A stretch of 45,982 bases of DNA from CALARM01 sp964431735 (GCA_964431735.1 CAYSLJ010000040.1:1-45982), one strand, 5' to 3'. Shown: positions 25,336 to 34,486, counted from the first letter of the stretch. Program-made: numbers and translations. The notes: generated by a model from the letters alone, not told the origin.

Positions 25336-26817
25336 ATGATGGGTCTGGAAAATTTATTTCGCAAAAAAAATGTGGAAGAAATCATTGCCTCTGCAGAAAG
25401 AGAAGATTTTAAACTGAAAAAATCTCTCGGTGCCATAGACTTAATGGCCATGGGAGTAGGAGCAATCATAGGGGCAGGTATATTTGTAATAACAGGCTCC
25501 ATAGCTGCAGGAGGTGCAAGTCATATAGGGGCAGGGCCTGCGGTAATCATAAGTTTTATTATAGCTGCAGTGGCATGCAGTTTTTCAGCTCTCTGTTATG
25601 CAGAATTTGCTTCCCTTTTGCCTATATCGGGAAGTGCCTATACTTATTCCTATGCAACGCTGGGAGAAGTATTTGCCTGGATTATAGGATGGGACTTAAT
25701 CCTGGAATACATGGTAGGTGGTGTTTTTGTTGCCATAGGATGGGCAGGGTATTTCAAGCATTTACTGGCAGGTTTCGGTATCGTATTGCCTGCATATCTT
25801 TCAAATGACCTGAGAACTGCAGCAACAAATCCTGAAGTAATGGCACAGGTTCCTCAAATCGCAGGAATACATCTGAGCATAAACCTCCCGGCCGTCATAG
25901 TAGTGGCATTTATTACTGTATTGCTCATAATGGGTATTAAAGAAAGTGCAAAATTGAATAACATTATTGTAGCTCTTAAGATCATAATCCTGGCTGTATT
26001 CATAGGAGCAGGTATTTTCTACATAAAACCTGAGAACTGGAGTCCTTTTGCACCGAACGGATGGCATGGTATTTTTACCGGTGCATCTCTGGTATTTATT
26101 GCCTATATTGGATTTGACGCAGTATCCACTACGGCAGAAGAAACAAAAAATCCGGGAAGAGATCTCCCTATAGGAATTATAGGTTCTCTTATTATATGCA
26201 CTGTACTCTATATTATCGTAGCTGCTGTTATGACAGGTATCGCACCTTACAAAATACTCGGCACACCTGAGCCTATGGCTACTGCCCTCAATTATGCAGG
26301 GCTTACATCGTTATCACGTTATGTAGTTTCTGTAGGAGCAGTAATTGCACTTCTTGCAGTGCTTCTAGTTCTTATGGTAGGACAGCCGAGAATATTTTTC
26401 TCCATGTCAAGAGACGGATTTTTACCTTCTGTTTTTGCAAAGGTTCACCCGAAATACAGAACACCTTATGTTACAACTATTCTGACAGGATGTATCATCG
26501 GTTTTTTTGCCGGCATAGTAGATATTCATGAAGCAGCAGAACTCTGTAATATAGGCACCCTGTTCGCCTTTGCCCTTGTCGGCATTGCAGTTATAATACT
26601 CAGATATAAATCGCCCCATCTCAAACGTCCTTTTAAAGTTCCCTTTGTTCCTCTTGTTCCTCTCCTTGGTATAGGAAGTTGTATATTCCTTATGGCAAAT
26701 CTTGTTCTTGTAGCATGGATAAGATTTATAGCATGGCTTGCCATAGGTCTGATTATTTATTTTATCTATGGCATAAAACATACGAAATATGCTGACATGG
26801 AGCAGAAGACTGATTGA
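25336..26817 (+). CDS. APC-family amino acid permease
   Basis: A 493-residue integral membrane protein with about 12-13 helices. TM1 has the APC signature GVGAIIGAGIFVITG, and the conserved FIAYIGFDAVSTTAEETKNPGRDLPIGI lies between TM6 and TM7. The layout and the N-terminal basic stretch match the cationic amino acid transporter-like (YfnA) group, which takes up amino acids with protons. Substrate uncertain. AAAGG precedes ATG ATG at 25336. Monocistronic; the pepA promoter overlaps its stop codon, so permease and aminopeptidase are regulated separately although both serve amino-acid supply. Confidence 0.93.
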   Translation: MMGLENLFRKKNVEEIIASAEREDFKLKKSLGAIDLMAMGVGAIIGAGIFVITGSIAAGGASHIGAGPAVIISFIIAAVACSFSALCYAEFASLLPISGSAYTYSYATLGEVFAWIIGWDLILEYMVGGVFVAIGWAGYFKHLLAGFGIVLPAYLSNDLRTAATNPEVMAQVPQIAGIHLSINLPAVIVVAFITVLLIMGIKESAKLNNIIVALKIIILAVFIGAGIFYIKPENWSPFAPNGWHGIFTGASLVFIAYIGFDAVSTTAEETKNPGRDLPIGIIGSLIICTVLYIIVAAVMTGIAPYKILGTPEPMATALNYAGLTSLSRYVVSVGAVIALLAVLLVLMVGQPRIFFSMSRDGFLPSVFAKVHPKYRTPYVTTILTGCIIGFFAGIVDIHEAAELCNIGTLFAFALVGIAVIILRYKSPHLKRPFKVPFVPLVPLLGIGSCIFLMANLVLVAWIRFIAWLAIGLIIYFIYGIKHTKYADMEQKTD

Positions 26818-26842
26818 CATATGATAGTGTCTGTGTTATTAT
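26814..26842 (+). promoter_or_regulatory. Sigma-70-type promoter for pepA
   Basis: TTGACA (26814-26819), a 17-bp spacer, then TATTAT (26837-26842). It overlaps the permease stop codon and predicts a start near 26849. Confidence 0.85.
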
Positions 26843-26855
26843 AGCGTGACTAATA

Positions 26856-26888
26856 AAGGGTGACCGGTAAATATTACCTGTCACCCTT
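26856..26888 (+). other. Hairpin in the pepA 5' leader
   Basis: AAGGGTGACCGGTAA / TTACCTGTCACCCTT forms a 15-bp stem with one mismatch and an ATA loop. It lies about 7 nt after the predicted transcription start and has no T tract, so it is more likely a leader structure than a simple terminator. It could also stop read-through from the permease gene. Confidence 0.7.
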
Positions 26889-26920
26889 ATCTGACGAATT
26901 AATAATGGAGATGATTCTAA

Positions 26921-28435
26921 ATGGATATCAATGTAAAAGAAGGTAACCTGCATGAAATAGCTTGCGATGCAATGATTATAGGGTTACACTCTGATCTGGC
27001 CGATTTACCTGATGAAATTATTAATCTGGATAAAAAATTAAATGGAAAAATTAAATATATTTTCGATGAAAAAGAAATAACAGGTAAATCTACTGAATTA
27101 ACAGTAATTCACACTTTCCAGGATATTAAACCCAAAAGAGTAGTTATTGCCGGTATGGGTAAACTGGAAGATATGAATACAAACCAGTTAAGAGAAACCT
27201 TTTCTATGGCCGTAAAAAAACTTAAAGGCACAGGATGCAAACATGTAGCTATAGTACCGCCTTGTGTAGAAAAATTCGACACAGAGGAAATATCTTCTTC
27301 AATAGTAGAAGGCATATTACTCGGCCTTTACAATTTCACAAAATATCTTACCCTTGAAAAAGATGAGAAAAAAATTGAACATATAACCTTTGCTGTACCT
27401 CATGGTTATAAAATACCGGCTACGATGATTACCCCCGGTATTAAATACGGAACTATAGTTTCGAAAAACGTCAATATAGTAAAAGATATATGTAATGAAC
27501 CTTCAAACTATATGACTCCTGAAGTATTTGCAGAAGAGGCAAAAAAAATATTTAAAGGAACACCTGTCAGATGCACTGTTCTGAATGAAAAAGAGATTGC
27601 TGAAAATAACATGAATTTGCTACTTGCTGTCGGGCAGGGCAGCATTACTCCTCCAAGACTTGTTGTACTTGAATATATAAAAGATAAAAATGCTCCTGTA
27701 ATAGGGCTTGTAGGGAAAGGAATTACCTTTGATACGGGAGGAATAACATTAAAGCAGAGCAAATCCACACTTTTTGAAATGAAAAGGGATTTAACAGGCG
27801 GAGCAGTAGTAATGGGTATAATGAAAACACTGGAAGAATTTAACTGTCCTTTAAACTGTGTGGCAGTAATACCGCTGGCAGAAAACGCTATTGGCAACAG
27901 ATCCTGCAAACCGGGAGACATCTTTTATTCCATGTCAGGGAAAACAGTGGAAATATTTGATACAGACTGTGAAGGGCGGCTCATCCTGGCAGACGCTTTT
28001 ACCTACATACAGAAATATTATTCTCCAAAACTGATTATAGATCTTGCCACACTGCTTAATCTTGGTTCTGTCATGGGGTTAAACAGGGTTCCTTTCTTTA
28101 CAAATTCGGAAGAGCTTGTGCCGAAACTTCAGGAAGCATCAAGAGTCACAGGTGAAGAAGTATGGCAGATGCCTCTTGACAGAAAATTCAGGGAAAGAAT
28201 TATGAGCCATTTTGCCGATAGAAAAAACAGAAGCTATAAAGATCCTCAGACTATAGCAATAGCCCTGTTCCTGGAAGATTTTATAGATAAAGGAGTAGAA
28301 TGGTTACACATAGACTTAGCGGCAGTAGATACGAAATATGGAGATAGATCTTATGTTTCCAGGGGAAGTACTGCCTTCGGAGTAAGACTTGTAACGAGGT
28401 TGCTCTTCGATTTACTGGAAAAATATCATAAGTGA
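26921..28435 (+). CDS. pepA: Leucyl aminopeptidase (M17)
   Basis: A cytosolic two-metal aminopeptidase that removes N-terminal residues from peptides. The 504-residue chain has the N-terminal macro-like regulatory domain and the M17 catalytic domain. K266 and D271 lie in GKGITFDTGG, KRDLTGGAVV follows, and D347, D349, E351 and R353 are in DTDCEGRL (usually NTDAEGRL, so Asn to Asp and Ala to Cys here). The ATG at 26921 has GGAG upstream. It has its own promoter and a leader hairpin. The E. coli homologue also binds DNA, which cannot be judged here. Confidence 0.95.
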   Translation: MDINVKEGNLHEIACDAMIIGLHSDLADLPDEIINLDKKLNGKIKYIFDEKEITGKSTELTVIHTFQDIKPKRVVIAGMGKLEDMNTNQLRETFSMAVKKLKGTGCKHVAIVPPCVEKFDTEEISSSIVEGILLGLYNFTKYLTLEKDEKKIEHITFAVPHGYKIPATMITPGIKYGTIVSKNVNIVKDICNEPSNYMTPEVFAEEAKKIFKGTPVRCTVLNEKEIAENNMNLLLAVGQGSITPPRLVVLEYIKDKNAPVIGLVGKGITFDTGGITLKQSKSTLFEMKRDLTGGAVVMGIMKTLEEFNCPLNCVAVIPLAENAIGNRSCKPGDIFYSMSGKTVEIFDTDCEGRLILADAFTYIQKYYSPKLIIDLATLLNLGSVMGLNRVPFFTNSEELVPKLQEASRVTGEEVWQMPLDRKFRERIMSHFADRKNRSYKDPQTIAIALFLEDFIDKGVEWLHIDLAAVDTKYGDRSYVSRGSTAFGVRLVTRLLFDLLEKYHK

Positions 28436-28500
28436 GTCTTGAGTCGTGAATCAGATCAGAAGCATGAGTTTTCACTCACTACTCACTGTTCACGACTCAC
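28432..28500. repeat. Heptamer hairpin between convergent genes
   Basis: GTGAGTC TTGAGTC GTGAATC on the left and CACTCAC TACTCAC TGTTCAC GACTCAC on the right can pair across about 20 nt. It fills the whole space between two stop codons. Confidence 0.75.
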
Positions 28501-29270
28501 TATCTTTCCAGATCCCTTATAACCTTTAAAAGAAGTTCTTCTACTCTTATATCCAGTTCCTTATCCAGAGCTCTTCTGAGCGCATCAAGAGATCTTTTAT
28601 CTTTTAATTTACCAAGGGCTGTCACTGCATTAAATCTTATCATCTTATCGGGATTTTCCACTTCTTTTATTATTATATGAACCTGTTCTTCCGCTCCCTG
28701 CTTTACAAGAGAAAAAGCTGACCATATAACTACAAGTTTATTCGGTTCATCAAGGGCTTTATAGAGGGTATTCATTAAAACCTTTTTATCTTCATCTGTG
28801 GCAGGTTCTATCACACCAAGGGCTTCTACTATTCTTATCTTTACAGTATCAGCAGAATCAAATAAAACTTTACACATAGGTTTTATTATTTTAGACCCTC
28901 CGATTTTATGCAACGACCTCGTAGCAGCATAACTTACCCTCATTACACTGTCTTCCAGAGCTTTGATAAGATAGGGTATAGCTTCTTCAGCACCAAGTAT
29001 ACCAAGGGCAAAAGATGCTTCTTCCCTGACCCTGGGAGAAGAATCAGAAAGGGATTTTATAATAGCATCTATAGATTGGCTGGATTTTAACTTGACCAGA
29101 GCAGTAATAACCTGACATCTTACATTCTCATTCTCATCATTCAGAACATTAATCAAAATCTTTATTGCTGTTTCTCCGCCAAGTCTCTCTACTGCCTGAA
29201 CTGCCTGCTGACGATGAAACCATACACCGGATTTCAATGCATTCAGAAGAGGTTCAAACTGTTGTTCCAT
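28500..29270 (-). CDS. HEAT-repeat protein (PBS-lyase-like repeats)
   Basis: 256 residues made almost entirely of about eight 31-residue HEAT repeats of the PBS-lyase type (AIKILINVLNDENENVRCQVITALVKL, AIPYLIKALEDSVMRVSYAATRSLHKIG, SLDALRRALDKELDIRVEE). The repeats form an alpha-solenoid used as a protein-binding scaffold. No catalytic residues or signal peptide, so it is cytosolic and non-enzymatic; partners unknown. It is monocistronic and convergent with pepA. Confidence 0.9.
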   Translation of the reverse strand: MEQQFEPLLNALKSGVWFHRQQAVQAVERLGGETAIKILINVLNDENENVRCQVITALVKLKSSQSIDAIIKSLSDSSPRVREEASFALGILGAEEAIPYLIKALEDSVMRVSYAATRSLHKIGGSKIIKPMCKVLFDSADTVKIRIVEALGVIEPATDEDKKVLMNTLYKALDEPNKLVVIWSAFSLVKQGAEEQVHIIIKEVENPDKMIRFNAVTALGKLKDKRSLDALRRALDKELDIRVEELLLKVIRDLER

Positions 29271-29429
29271 AAGAAATTACCATCTAGTAAAATATTGTCC
29301 TTTCTTTGATATGACAAAAATATTATTTATTTAACAATTCTCTTATAATTTTTTATAATATTCTTCTTCTACGTTTCGATTTCCTTTTTTTCTATCTTTA
29401 ATTGTTTTAATAATTTATCATATAAATAC

Positions 29430-29451
29430 AAAAAAGGCCCTAAGGCCCTTC
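29430..29451 (-). terminator. Terminator of tRNA-Ser
   Basis: On the minus strand, an AAGGGCC-TTAG-GGCCTTT hairpin (one G-U pair) is followed by a T run. It begins directly after the tRNA 3' end. Confidence 0.85.
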
Positions 29452-29537
29452 TGGCGGAGGAAGAGGGATTCGAACCCCCACGGCTTTCGCCTACACCGAT
29501 TTTCAAGACCGGCCCCTTACCGTTCGGACATTCCTCC
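29452..29537 (-). tRNA. tRNA-Ser (anticodon UGA)
   Basis: 86 nt including an encoded CCA. The acceptor stem is GGAGGAA/TTCCTCC with discriminator G. The anticodon loop is CTTGAAA with anticodon TGA, and the stem is CCGGT/ATCGG. A long variable arm (TAGGCGAAAGCCG) is present, as expected for serine, with a GGTTCGAATCC T-arm. It reads UCA codons and is not tRNA-Sec, whose anticodon would be UCA. Confidence 0.96.
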
Positions 29538-29558
29538 TGAATGTTCTTTCAGATAGTT

Positions 29559-29588
29559 AGTATATCAAAAGTATCTATCATATGTCAA
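29559..29588 (-). promoter_or_regulatory. Promoter of tRNA-Ser
   Basis: On the minus strand, TTGACA (29583-29588), an 18-bp spacer and TATACT (29559-29564), about 21 nt before the tRNA 5' end. Confidence 0.8.
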
Positions 29589-29621
29589 TAGAAAAAGGAG
29601 TTTTATCTGATTTGTTGAATT

Positions 29622-29678
29622 TTATAGTGTATTTCATAACTTATTAGAATTTAAGTTAATAGTGAGTGGTGAGTAAGG
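29622..29678 (+). repeat. Repeat C copy with short heptamer array
   Basis: 29622-29660 is the ATAGTGTATTTCATAA..TTAAGT repeat. 29661-29678 follows with AGTGAGT GGTGAGT units, the same order as at 17851. Confidence 0.7.
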
Positions 29679-29688
29679 AGGGAGAAAT

Positions 29689-30210
29689 ATGAAAATTTCT
29701 TACGTATTAATAATCACTGTAATTCTTACGGGAATGGTTACAGCAACTGCAATATGGAATAACGGTTACTATATAGATTCACAGGGATTATGGATAGTTC
29801 CTTCTATAAATAAAGTACCGTCTTTATTAATTTATAACGGCATGACAGAAACCGATGCCATAAAAGCTTTAAACAGAGAGCCTCTTCACACCAGAACAGG
29901 CACTGAAGGGAATAAAATATTAAGTTATAATGATATAAGCGAACCGTCAGGGTTTGACCTCTATATAAGAAAAGAAAGAATCGTTGCTATCTGTGTTTAT
30001 ACACATAATATACCGGATAATAAAGGAATACATACAGGGTCAGATAAATCAATGGTCATAGAAAAATATGGACAATCCTATAAAAAAGAAATAATAAGCG
30101 GTCATGGCAGTGGTATTACATATGAAGAAAAAATGGGTAATATATTTTTTCGTTTGAATTCAAGTAATAAAATAGAAGAAATTATTATTTATCTTAAGGG
30201 ACAGTGGTAA
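29689..30210 (+). CDS. Small membrane-anchored or secreted protein
   Basis: 173 residues. Residues 4-21 (YVLIITVILTGMVTATAI) form a signal anchor or signal peptide. The mature part has two similar modules: LLIYNGMTETDAIKALNREPLHTRTG with KILSYND, then HTGSDKSMVIEKYGQSYKKE with IFFRLNSSNKIEEIII. Both recall the SmpA/BamE-like fold, where a GMTxxxA helix precedes three strands, but sequence support is weak. A GGAGGG site precedes the ATG. It is single, with repeats on both sides. Likely an envelope protein; function not known. Confidence 0.65.
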   Translation: MKISYVLIITVILTGMVTATAIWNNGYYIDSQGLWIVPSINKVPSLLIYNGMTETDAIKALNREPLHTRTGTEGNKILSYNDISEPSGFDLYIRKERIVAICVYTHNIPDNKGIHTGSDKSMVIEKYGQSYKKEIISGHGSGITYEEKMGNIFFRLNSSNKIEEIIIYLKGQW

Positions 30211-30297
30211 CATTATAATTACATATAAAAGATTGCGTTTAAAAATGACAGGTAATTTTATATACAATGGTAAAAGAAATTTATCACAGAATAATTA

Positions 30298-30446
30298 AGA
30301 GTGAAGAGTGAGTAGTGAAAAAAAGTGGATTCTACTTACTTTTCACTACTCACTATTTAGTAACAGGCATGACCGTATCGGTCACAACCAGATATGAAAA
30401 TGAATAGACAGTGGAGCATAAAACTTCATCATTTTCATATAAATTA
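30298..30446. repeat. Heptamer hairpin and dispersed repeat B, copy 2 (in the 392-bp gap)
   Basis: 30298-30320 (GTGAAGA GTGAGTA GTGAAAA) and 30340-30355 (TTTCACT ACTCAC) form inverted heptamer arms. 30365-30446 matches the reverse complement of 8907-8993. In the rest of the gap, to 30602, I see only AT-rich sequence and the Shine-Dalgarno of the next gene. Confidence 0.75.
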
Positions 30447-30602
30447 ATAGACTTACAAAATTAAGTGCAATTTCCATTAATAGTGAATTTACCTGTCGTA
30501 AAAAACACTATCCATATAAAAAATCTCTGTTGATTTTATTCTGTTTCTGACTTATAATATTTTTAAATTTTAATTAAAATTCAGGGTGAAGAAAGGCATC
30601 CT

Positions 30603-32672
30603 TTGAAATTATTAAGCATAAAATGTCTGCGATTTCATAAATGGAAGATTATGGCCAGAAAATGCCCAAATTGTAATGAAATGAGCGATTCTCATGATGT
30701 ATGTGCCAATTGTGGCATTACCCTTCCTTCTGAAGAATTATCTAAAAAGAAAAAGGCAAAAGCTGAAATTACAGGTATTCTGTCTGTAAGTCCTAAATCT
30801 ATAGAACTGACAGAACTCAGAAGAAGTGAGGTCAAAGAAACTTATTTACTGTTAACAAGAACAGATTTCGAAAGTGATAAGTTCTCCGGTACAATAAAAA
30901 CACCTTCTATACCGGGGTTCAAAGTAAAGTCTGAAACCTTTGAAGGTTTAAGAAATGTAATAAATGTTCAAATAGAAGCAAAACAATTAGAAGTAGGACA
31001 GATGTATGAAGGATTTGTAGAGATAACCTCTACAATCGGAGAAGCAAAAATCCCGGTTCAGTTAGGCATATCAGGAGATTCACCCCAGCTGGGATTGGAT
31101 ACAAATCAACTGCAGATTAATATGAATAAAAAAGAAAAAAGTGCCATTTTTAATGTCGTAAATGTAGGATGCGGCACTCTCATAGGTTCGATAAAATCCA
31201 AAACTTCATGGCTTACAATAGATGAATCTTCTTTTTCTCTCGGTAAAGACAGTACAGCAGAAATAGAAGTTTCAATAGATAAAAGAGAATTATCAAAGAT
31301 TGAAAGAGGAGGCAGAATAAGCCTTGAAGGAGCTATCAGTTTAGAAACAAATGCAGGAGATGAAGAAATAAAAGTAATTGTTTATTTAAATCCAAAGAAA
31401 ACCTGGGAAGATTATAAAGCTTATATTCCTGTAGCTGCCGTAACTCTGGTTATTCTGGTTATTTTGATGATAGGTTATCCTGTCATAAAAAAAATTCTCA
31501 CGCCAAAAGAAATAAAAAAAACAGGTCTATGGGGCGCATTAATGGGGCCTTCAGGCAGTAAAGTAATGACTGAAATTAAATGGAATCCTTTCAGTGAACC
31601 TGAAAAACTGGTCTTTACTGCCATAAAAGATAAAGAGGGACAGTTATGTGAAATAAAACTTGATACGATGGAATTGAAAATTATTTCTCCTACTTCAAAA
31701 AATAGAACTTATACTCCTGCCTGTTCACCTGACGGTTATTTATTTGCTCTTGGTATAGCCCCCCCTGGTTCAGGTACTCCAGATGGTAAAGATAAATGTG
31801 TCAATCTTGCTATTGCAAATGAACAAAAGACGCCGCCTGATATAATAACAGATTATACTCCCAAAGGTAATGTTATGAAAATTGCCAGTGATCCTGCCTG
31901 GTCTCCCGATGGTTTAAAAATTGTTTTTGTAAAAACAGCGTCACCTATTGCATTACATGGAGATATTATAATTGTGGAATACAATAATGCCGAACCTTAC
32001 TCTTTATCAGACCTTAAGGAGAAAAATATTCATATCATCGGTAAATCCCCCAGATGGTCATCAGATAGTAAAAAAATACTTCTGGAAGATCTGAATAAAG
32101 AAATATATGTTATTGAACCTCAGGGCAGAAATAAAGAAGCTTTTGCTTCCAAATTGACCAGTAATAAAAATTTTAACGCATCATCTCCGAAATGGTCCCG
32201 TGATGATAAATTAATAGTTTTCACAAGGGGTTCAGAAAAAGAAGCTAAAGATACAGGTGATATTTATATTATGAATACTGACGGAAAAGATATAAAATCA
32301 GTCATAGCCAGACCGGAATATAACGATTTAAATCCTGACTTTTCACCTGATGGAACTCTGGCCTTTGACTCTACAAAATATGGTGAAGAAAATGGTGATA
32401 TTTATATAGTTGGTATAGACGGCAAGGGACTGAAGAATATAACAGATACACCGGAAAAAAATGAAATATGTCCAATATGGTCACCTGATGGTAAAAAGAT
32501 AGCCTATCTGGGAAAAAATGACAGGGGATTGCAAATATATATAGTAAATACAGGTGATAAAAAAATTATTCCCAGAGAATTGACAAATGATGACTATGAA
32601 CACAGTATACCGATCTGGTGGGTTCCTCAATATTATGATAAAGTGCAAAAAAATTCAGGAGAAAAAAAGTAA
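30603..32672 (+). CDS. Membrane protein: zinc ribbon, Ig-like domains, TM helix, TolB-like propeller
   Basis: 689 residues from TTG at 30603, which has AAAGG 6 nt upstream. An ATG at 30651 (MARKCPNCNE) is the alternative and gives a more typical N-terminus. Modules in order: zinc ribbon (CPNC..CANC), two Ig-like domains resembling BACON/Hydin repeats (LSVSPKSIELTELRR; LDTNQLQINMNKKEKSAIFNVVN), one membrane helix (VAAVTLVILVILMIGYPVI, about 277-297), and a C-terminal propeller with PD40 blades (WSPDGLKIVF, WSRDDKLIVF, WSPDGKKIAYLG). It has no signal peptide, so the ribbon and Ig domains should be cytosolic and the propeller outside. It sits 74 nt before a zinc-ribbon kinase, a likely partner. 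Confidence 0.82.
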   Translation: MKLLSIKCLRFHKWKIMARKCPNCNEMSDSHDVCANCGITLPSEELSKKKKAKAEITGILSVSPKSIELTELRRSEVKETYLLLTRTDFESDKFSGTIKTPSIPGFKVKSETFEGLRNVINVQIEAKQLEVGQMYEGFVEITSTIGEAKIPVQLGISGDSPQLGLDTNQLQINMNKKEKSAIFNVVNVGCGTLIGSIKSKTSWLTIDESSFSLGKDSTAEIEVSIDKRELSKIERGGRISLEGAISLETNAGDEEIKVIVYLNPKKTWEDYKAYIPVAAVTLVILVILMIGYPVIKKILTPKEIKKTGLWGALMGPSGSKVMTEIKWNPFSEPEKLVFTAIKDKEGQLCEIKLDTMELKIISPTSKNRTYTPACSPDGYLFALGIAPPGSGTPDGKDKCVNLAIANEQKTPPDIITDYTPKGNVMKIASDPAWSPDGLKIVFVKTASPIALHGDIIIVEYNNAEPYSLSDLKEKNIHIIGKSPRWSSDSKKILLEDLNKEIYVIEPQGRNKEAFASKLTSNKNFNASSPKWSRDDKLIVFTRGSEKEAKDTGDIYIMNTDGKDIKSVIARPEYNDLNPDFSPDGTLAFDSTKYGEENGDIYIVGIDGKGLKNITDTPEKNEICPIWSPDGKKIAYLGKNDRGLQIYIVNTGDKKIIPRELTNDDYEHSIPIWWVPQYYDKVQKNSGEKK

Positions 32673-32745
32673 ATCAGCAGTCGGTTATCAGCAGTCAGCT
32701 TTTATAAAATTTAGCTGATAGCTAAAACTGAAAGCTTACTGATAT
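32673..32745. repeat. Heptamer-like array with inverted segment
   Basis: CAGCAGT CGGTTAT CAGCAGT CAG has a 7-bp spacing. AGCTTTTATAAAATTTAGCT within it is an inverted segment. It lies between two same-strand genes and leaves the kinase gene without an obvious Shine-Dalgarno. Confidence 0.6.
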
Positions 32746-32746
32746 T

Positions 32747-34486
32747 ATGTCAATAATATGCAATAACTGCAATATCTCGAATAAAGATGAAGCATTGTAT
32801 TGTAACAAATGCGGTACCAGACTTATAGATACAACACTCACGGGAGGAAAAATTCTGGATAAAAGATATGAAATACTGGAATTGATTAAAACCGGTGGGA
32901 TGGGTGCCGTTTATAAAGCCAGAGACAACAGACTTACTCAGATATGTGCAGTTAAAGAACTGTTAAGTGCCTCAATCGACGATGACGAATATGCGGTAAA
33001 AAGATTTCATGAAGAAGCGAAAATACTTGCCTCATTAAGACACAGTAATCTTCCAAGAGTTATAGATCATTTCACTGAAAACGGGAAATATTATCTTGTT
33101 ATGGATTTTATAGACGGTCAAGATCTGGAGACAATGTTAAATAAATCAAATAAAGGAGGACTTGATGAGGACAGGGTAATAGAATATACAAAACAACTGC
33201 TTGATGTACTTATTTATCTTCATTCACAGAATCCGCCCGTAGTTTACCGTGATCTGAAACCTTCAAATATTATGGTCCAATCCTGTGACGGAAGAATAAT
33301 TTTAATAGATTTTGGTATAGCCAGAACAGTTCGTCCCGGTTCACTTACCCGGAAAACCGGTATAGGAACAGAAGGCTATATATCGCCGGAACAATATACA
33401 GGGAACCCTGAACCGGCAAGTGATATATATTCCCTTGGTGCTACCCTCCATCATCTTGTTACAGGTCAGAAACCTCTTATACCGTTCAATTTCGGGCCTG
33501 TTAAGGAATTAAAGCCCTGCCTGTCGGAAGGATTTAATAATATTATTATGAAATCACTGCAAATGAAGCCTGAAGCAAGATTTACCGCTCAGGAAATGAA
33601 AAATGCTCTTTACGAATTAAAAAGAGCAGACACATATAAACAGGATAACGGCCAGAGTTCTTCTGTTAAAACAGAAGCATCCCGTAAAGGCTTTTTTTCT
33701 TATTTTTCTTTAACAAAAAAAGTCAGAGCCGATAATGATGAAAACCCTGATAAAATAATGGTACACCCTGTAGATAATTCATATATGGTCCTGATTCGTA
33801 AAGGTCATTTTTTTATGGGTGATAATAATTCCGAGTCAAATGAATATCCTGAACACAAAATATTTTTAGATGATTATTATATAGATATATATCCTGTAAC
33901 AAATATTCAATATGACATATTTATAAAAAATACTTCCTATGAATCCCAGGGAAGATGGGGAAAATACTTTTCAAAACAGACAGAAAACCATCCTGTAATA
34001 AATATAAGCTGGCAGGATGCAAAAGCCTATGCAGACTGGACAGGTAAAAGACTTCCTACCGAGGCGGAATGGGAGAAAGCTGCAAGAGGGACAGACAGAA
34101 GAAAATATCCATGGGGAAACAAATGGGATAAAAATTTATGTAACAACAGGGATTCAAACGAATTAGCTGAGAAAATGTCAGATATAATAAACAGGAGAGG
34201 AACATTACCTGTCGGTTCTTTTCCGGGCGGCGCAAGTCCATATGGTGTAATGGATATGGCAGGCCAGGTAATTGAATGGTGTTCTGACTGGTATGATCCC
34301 CATTATTATCAATATAATATCAAAGAAAATCCTCAGGGACCAAAATCAGGAAGAGAAAAAGTCCTGCGAGGAGGAAGCTGGTACAGCAACAATCCTCTCT
34401 TCTGCAACTGTACCCATAGAGACTTTTTTCCTCCCTATGATTCACACTGGTTTTATGGTTTCAGATGTGCTAAAGAAGTAAGTTGA
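32747..34486 (+). CDS. Zinc-ribbon Ser/Thr protein kinase fused to FGE-sulfatase domain
   Basis: 579 residues, same plan as the protein at 9526. Zinc ribbon C5, C8, C19, C22; kinase with TGGMGAVY, K70, catalytic D169 (YRDLKPSN) and D188 (DFG); a linker near 300-345; FGE/SUMF1-like domain to the end (IDIYPVTNIQYD, PTEAEWEKAARG, GVMDMAGQVIEWC, LRGGSWYSN, YGFRC). The catalytic residues of the kinase are intact. The first FGE catalytic Cys position reads Ser. The C-terminal loop after GGSW is rich in Asn, Cys, Phe, Tyr and His and differs sharply from the paralogues, as expected for a ligand-binding surface. No Shine-Dalgarno is obvious before the ATG. Confidence 0.9.
   Translation: MSIICNNCNISNKDEALYCNKCGTRLIDTTLTGGKILDKRYEILELIKTGGMGAVYKARDNRLTQICAVKELLSASIDDDEYAVKRFHEEAKILASLRHSNLPRVIDHFTENGKYYLVMDFIDGQDLETMLNKSNKGGLDEDRVIEYTKQLLDVLIYLHSQNPPVVYRDLKPSNIMVQSCDGRIILIDFGIARTVRPGSLTRKTGIGTEGYISPEQYTGNPEPASDIYSLGATLHHLVTGQKPLIPFNFGPVKELKPCLSEGFNNIIMKSLQMKPEARFTAQEMKNALYELKRADTYKQDNGQSSSVKTEASRKGFFSYFSLTKKVRADNDENPDKIMVHPVDNSYMVLIRKGHFFMGDNNSESNEYPEHKIFLDDYYIDIYPVTNIQYDIFIKNTSYESQGRWGKYFSKQTENHPVINISWQDAKAYADWTGKRLPTEAEWEKAARGTDRRKYPWGNKWDKNLCNNRDSNELAEKMSDIINRRGTLPVGSFPGGASPYGVMDMAGQVIEWCSDWYDPHYYQYNIKENPQGPKSGREKVLRGGSWYSNNPLFCNCTHRDFFPPYDSHWFYGFRCAKEVS

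Noticed and set aside
29452..29537. tRNA-Sec
   Set aside because: The long variable arm fits serine and the anticodon is UGA, not UCA; the acceptor stem is the normal 7 bp.
34370..34486. Diversity-generating retroelement variable region at the end of the kinase-FGE gene
   Set aside because: The loop after GGSW is rich in residues typical of variable regions, but no template repeat or reverse transcriptase is in the window, and GGSW..GFR is a generic FGE-family motif.
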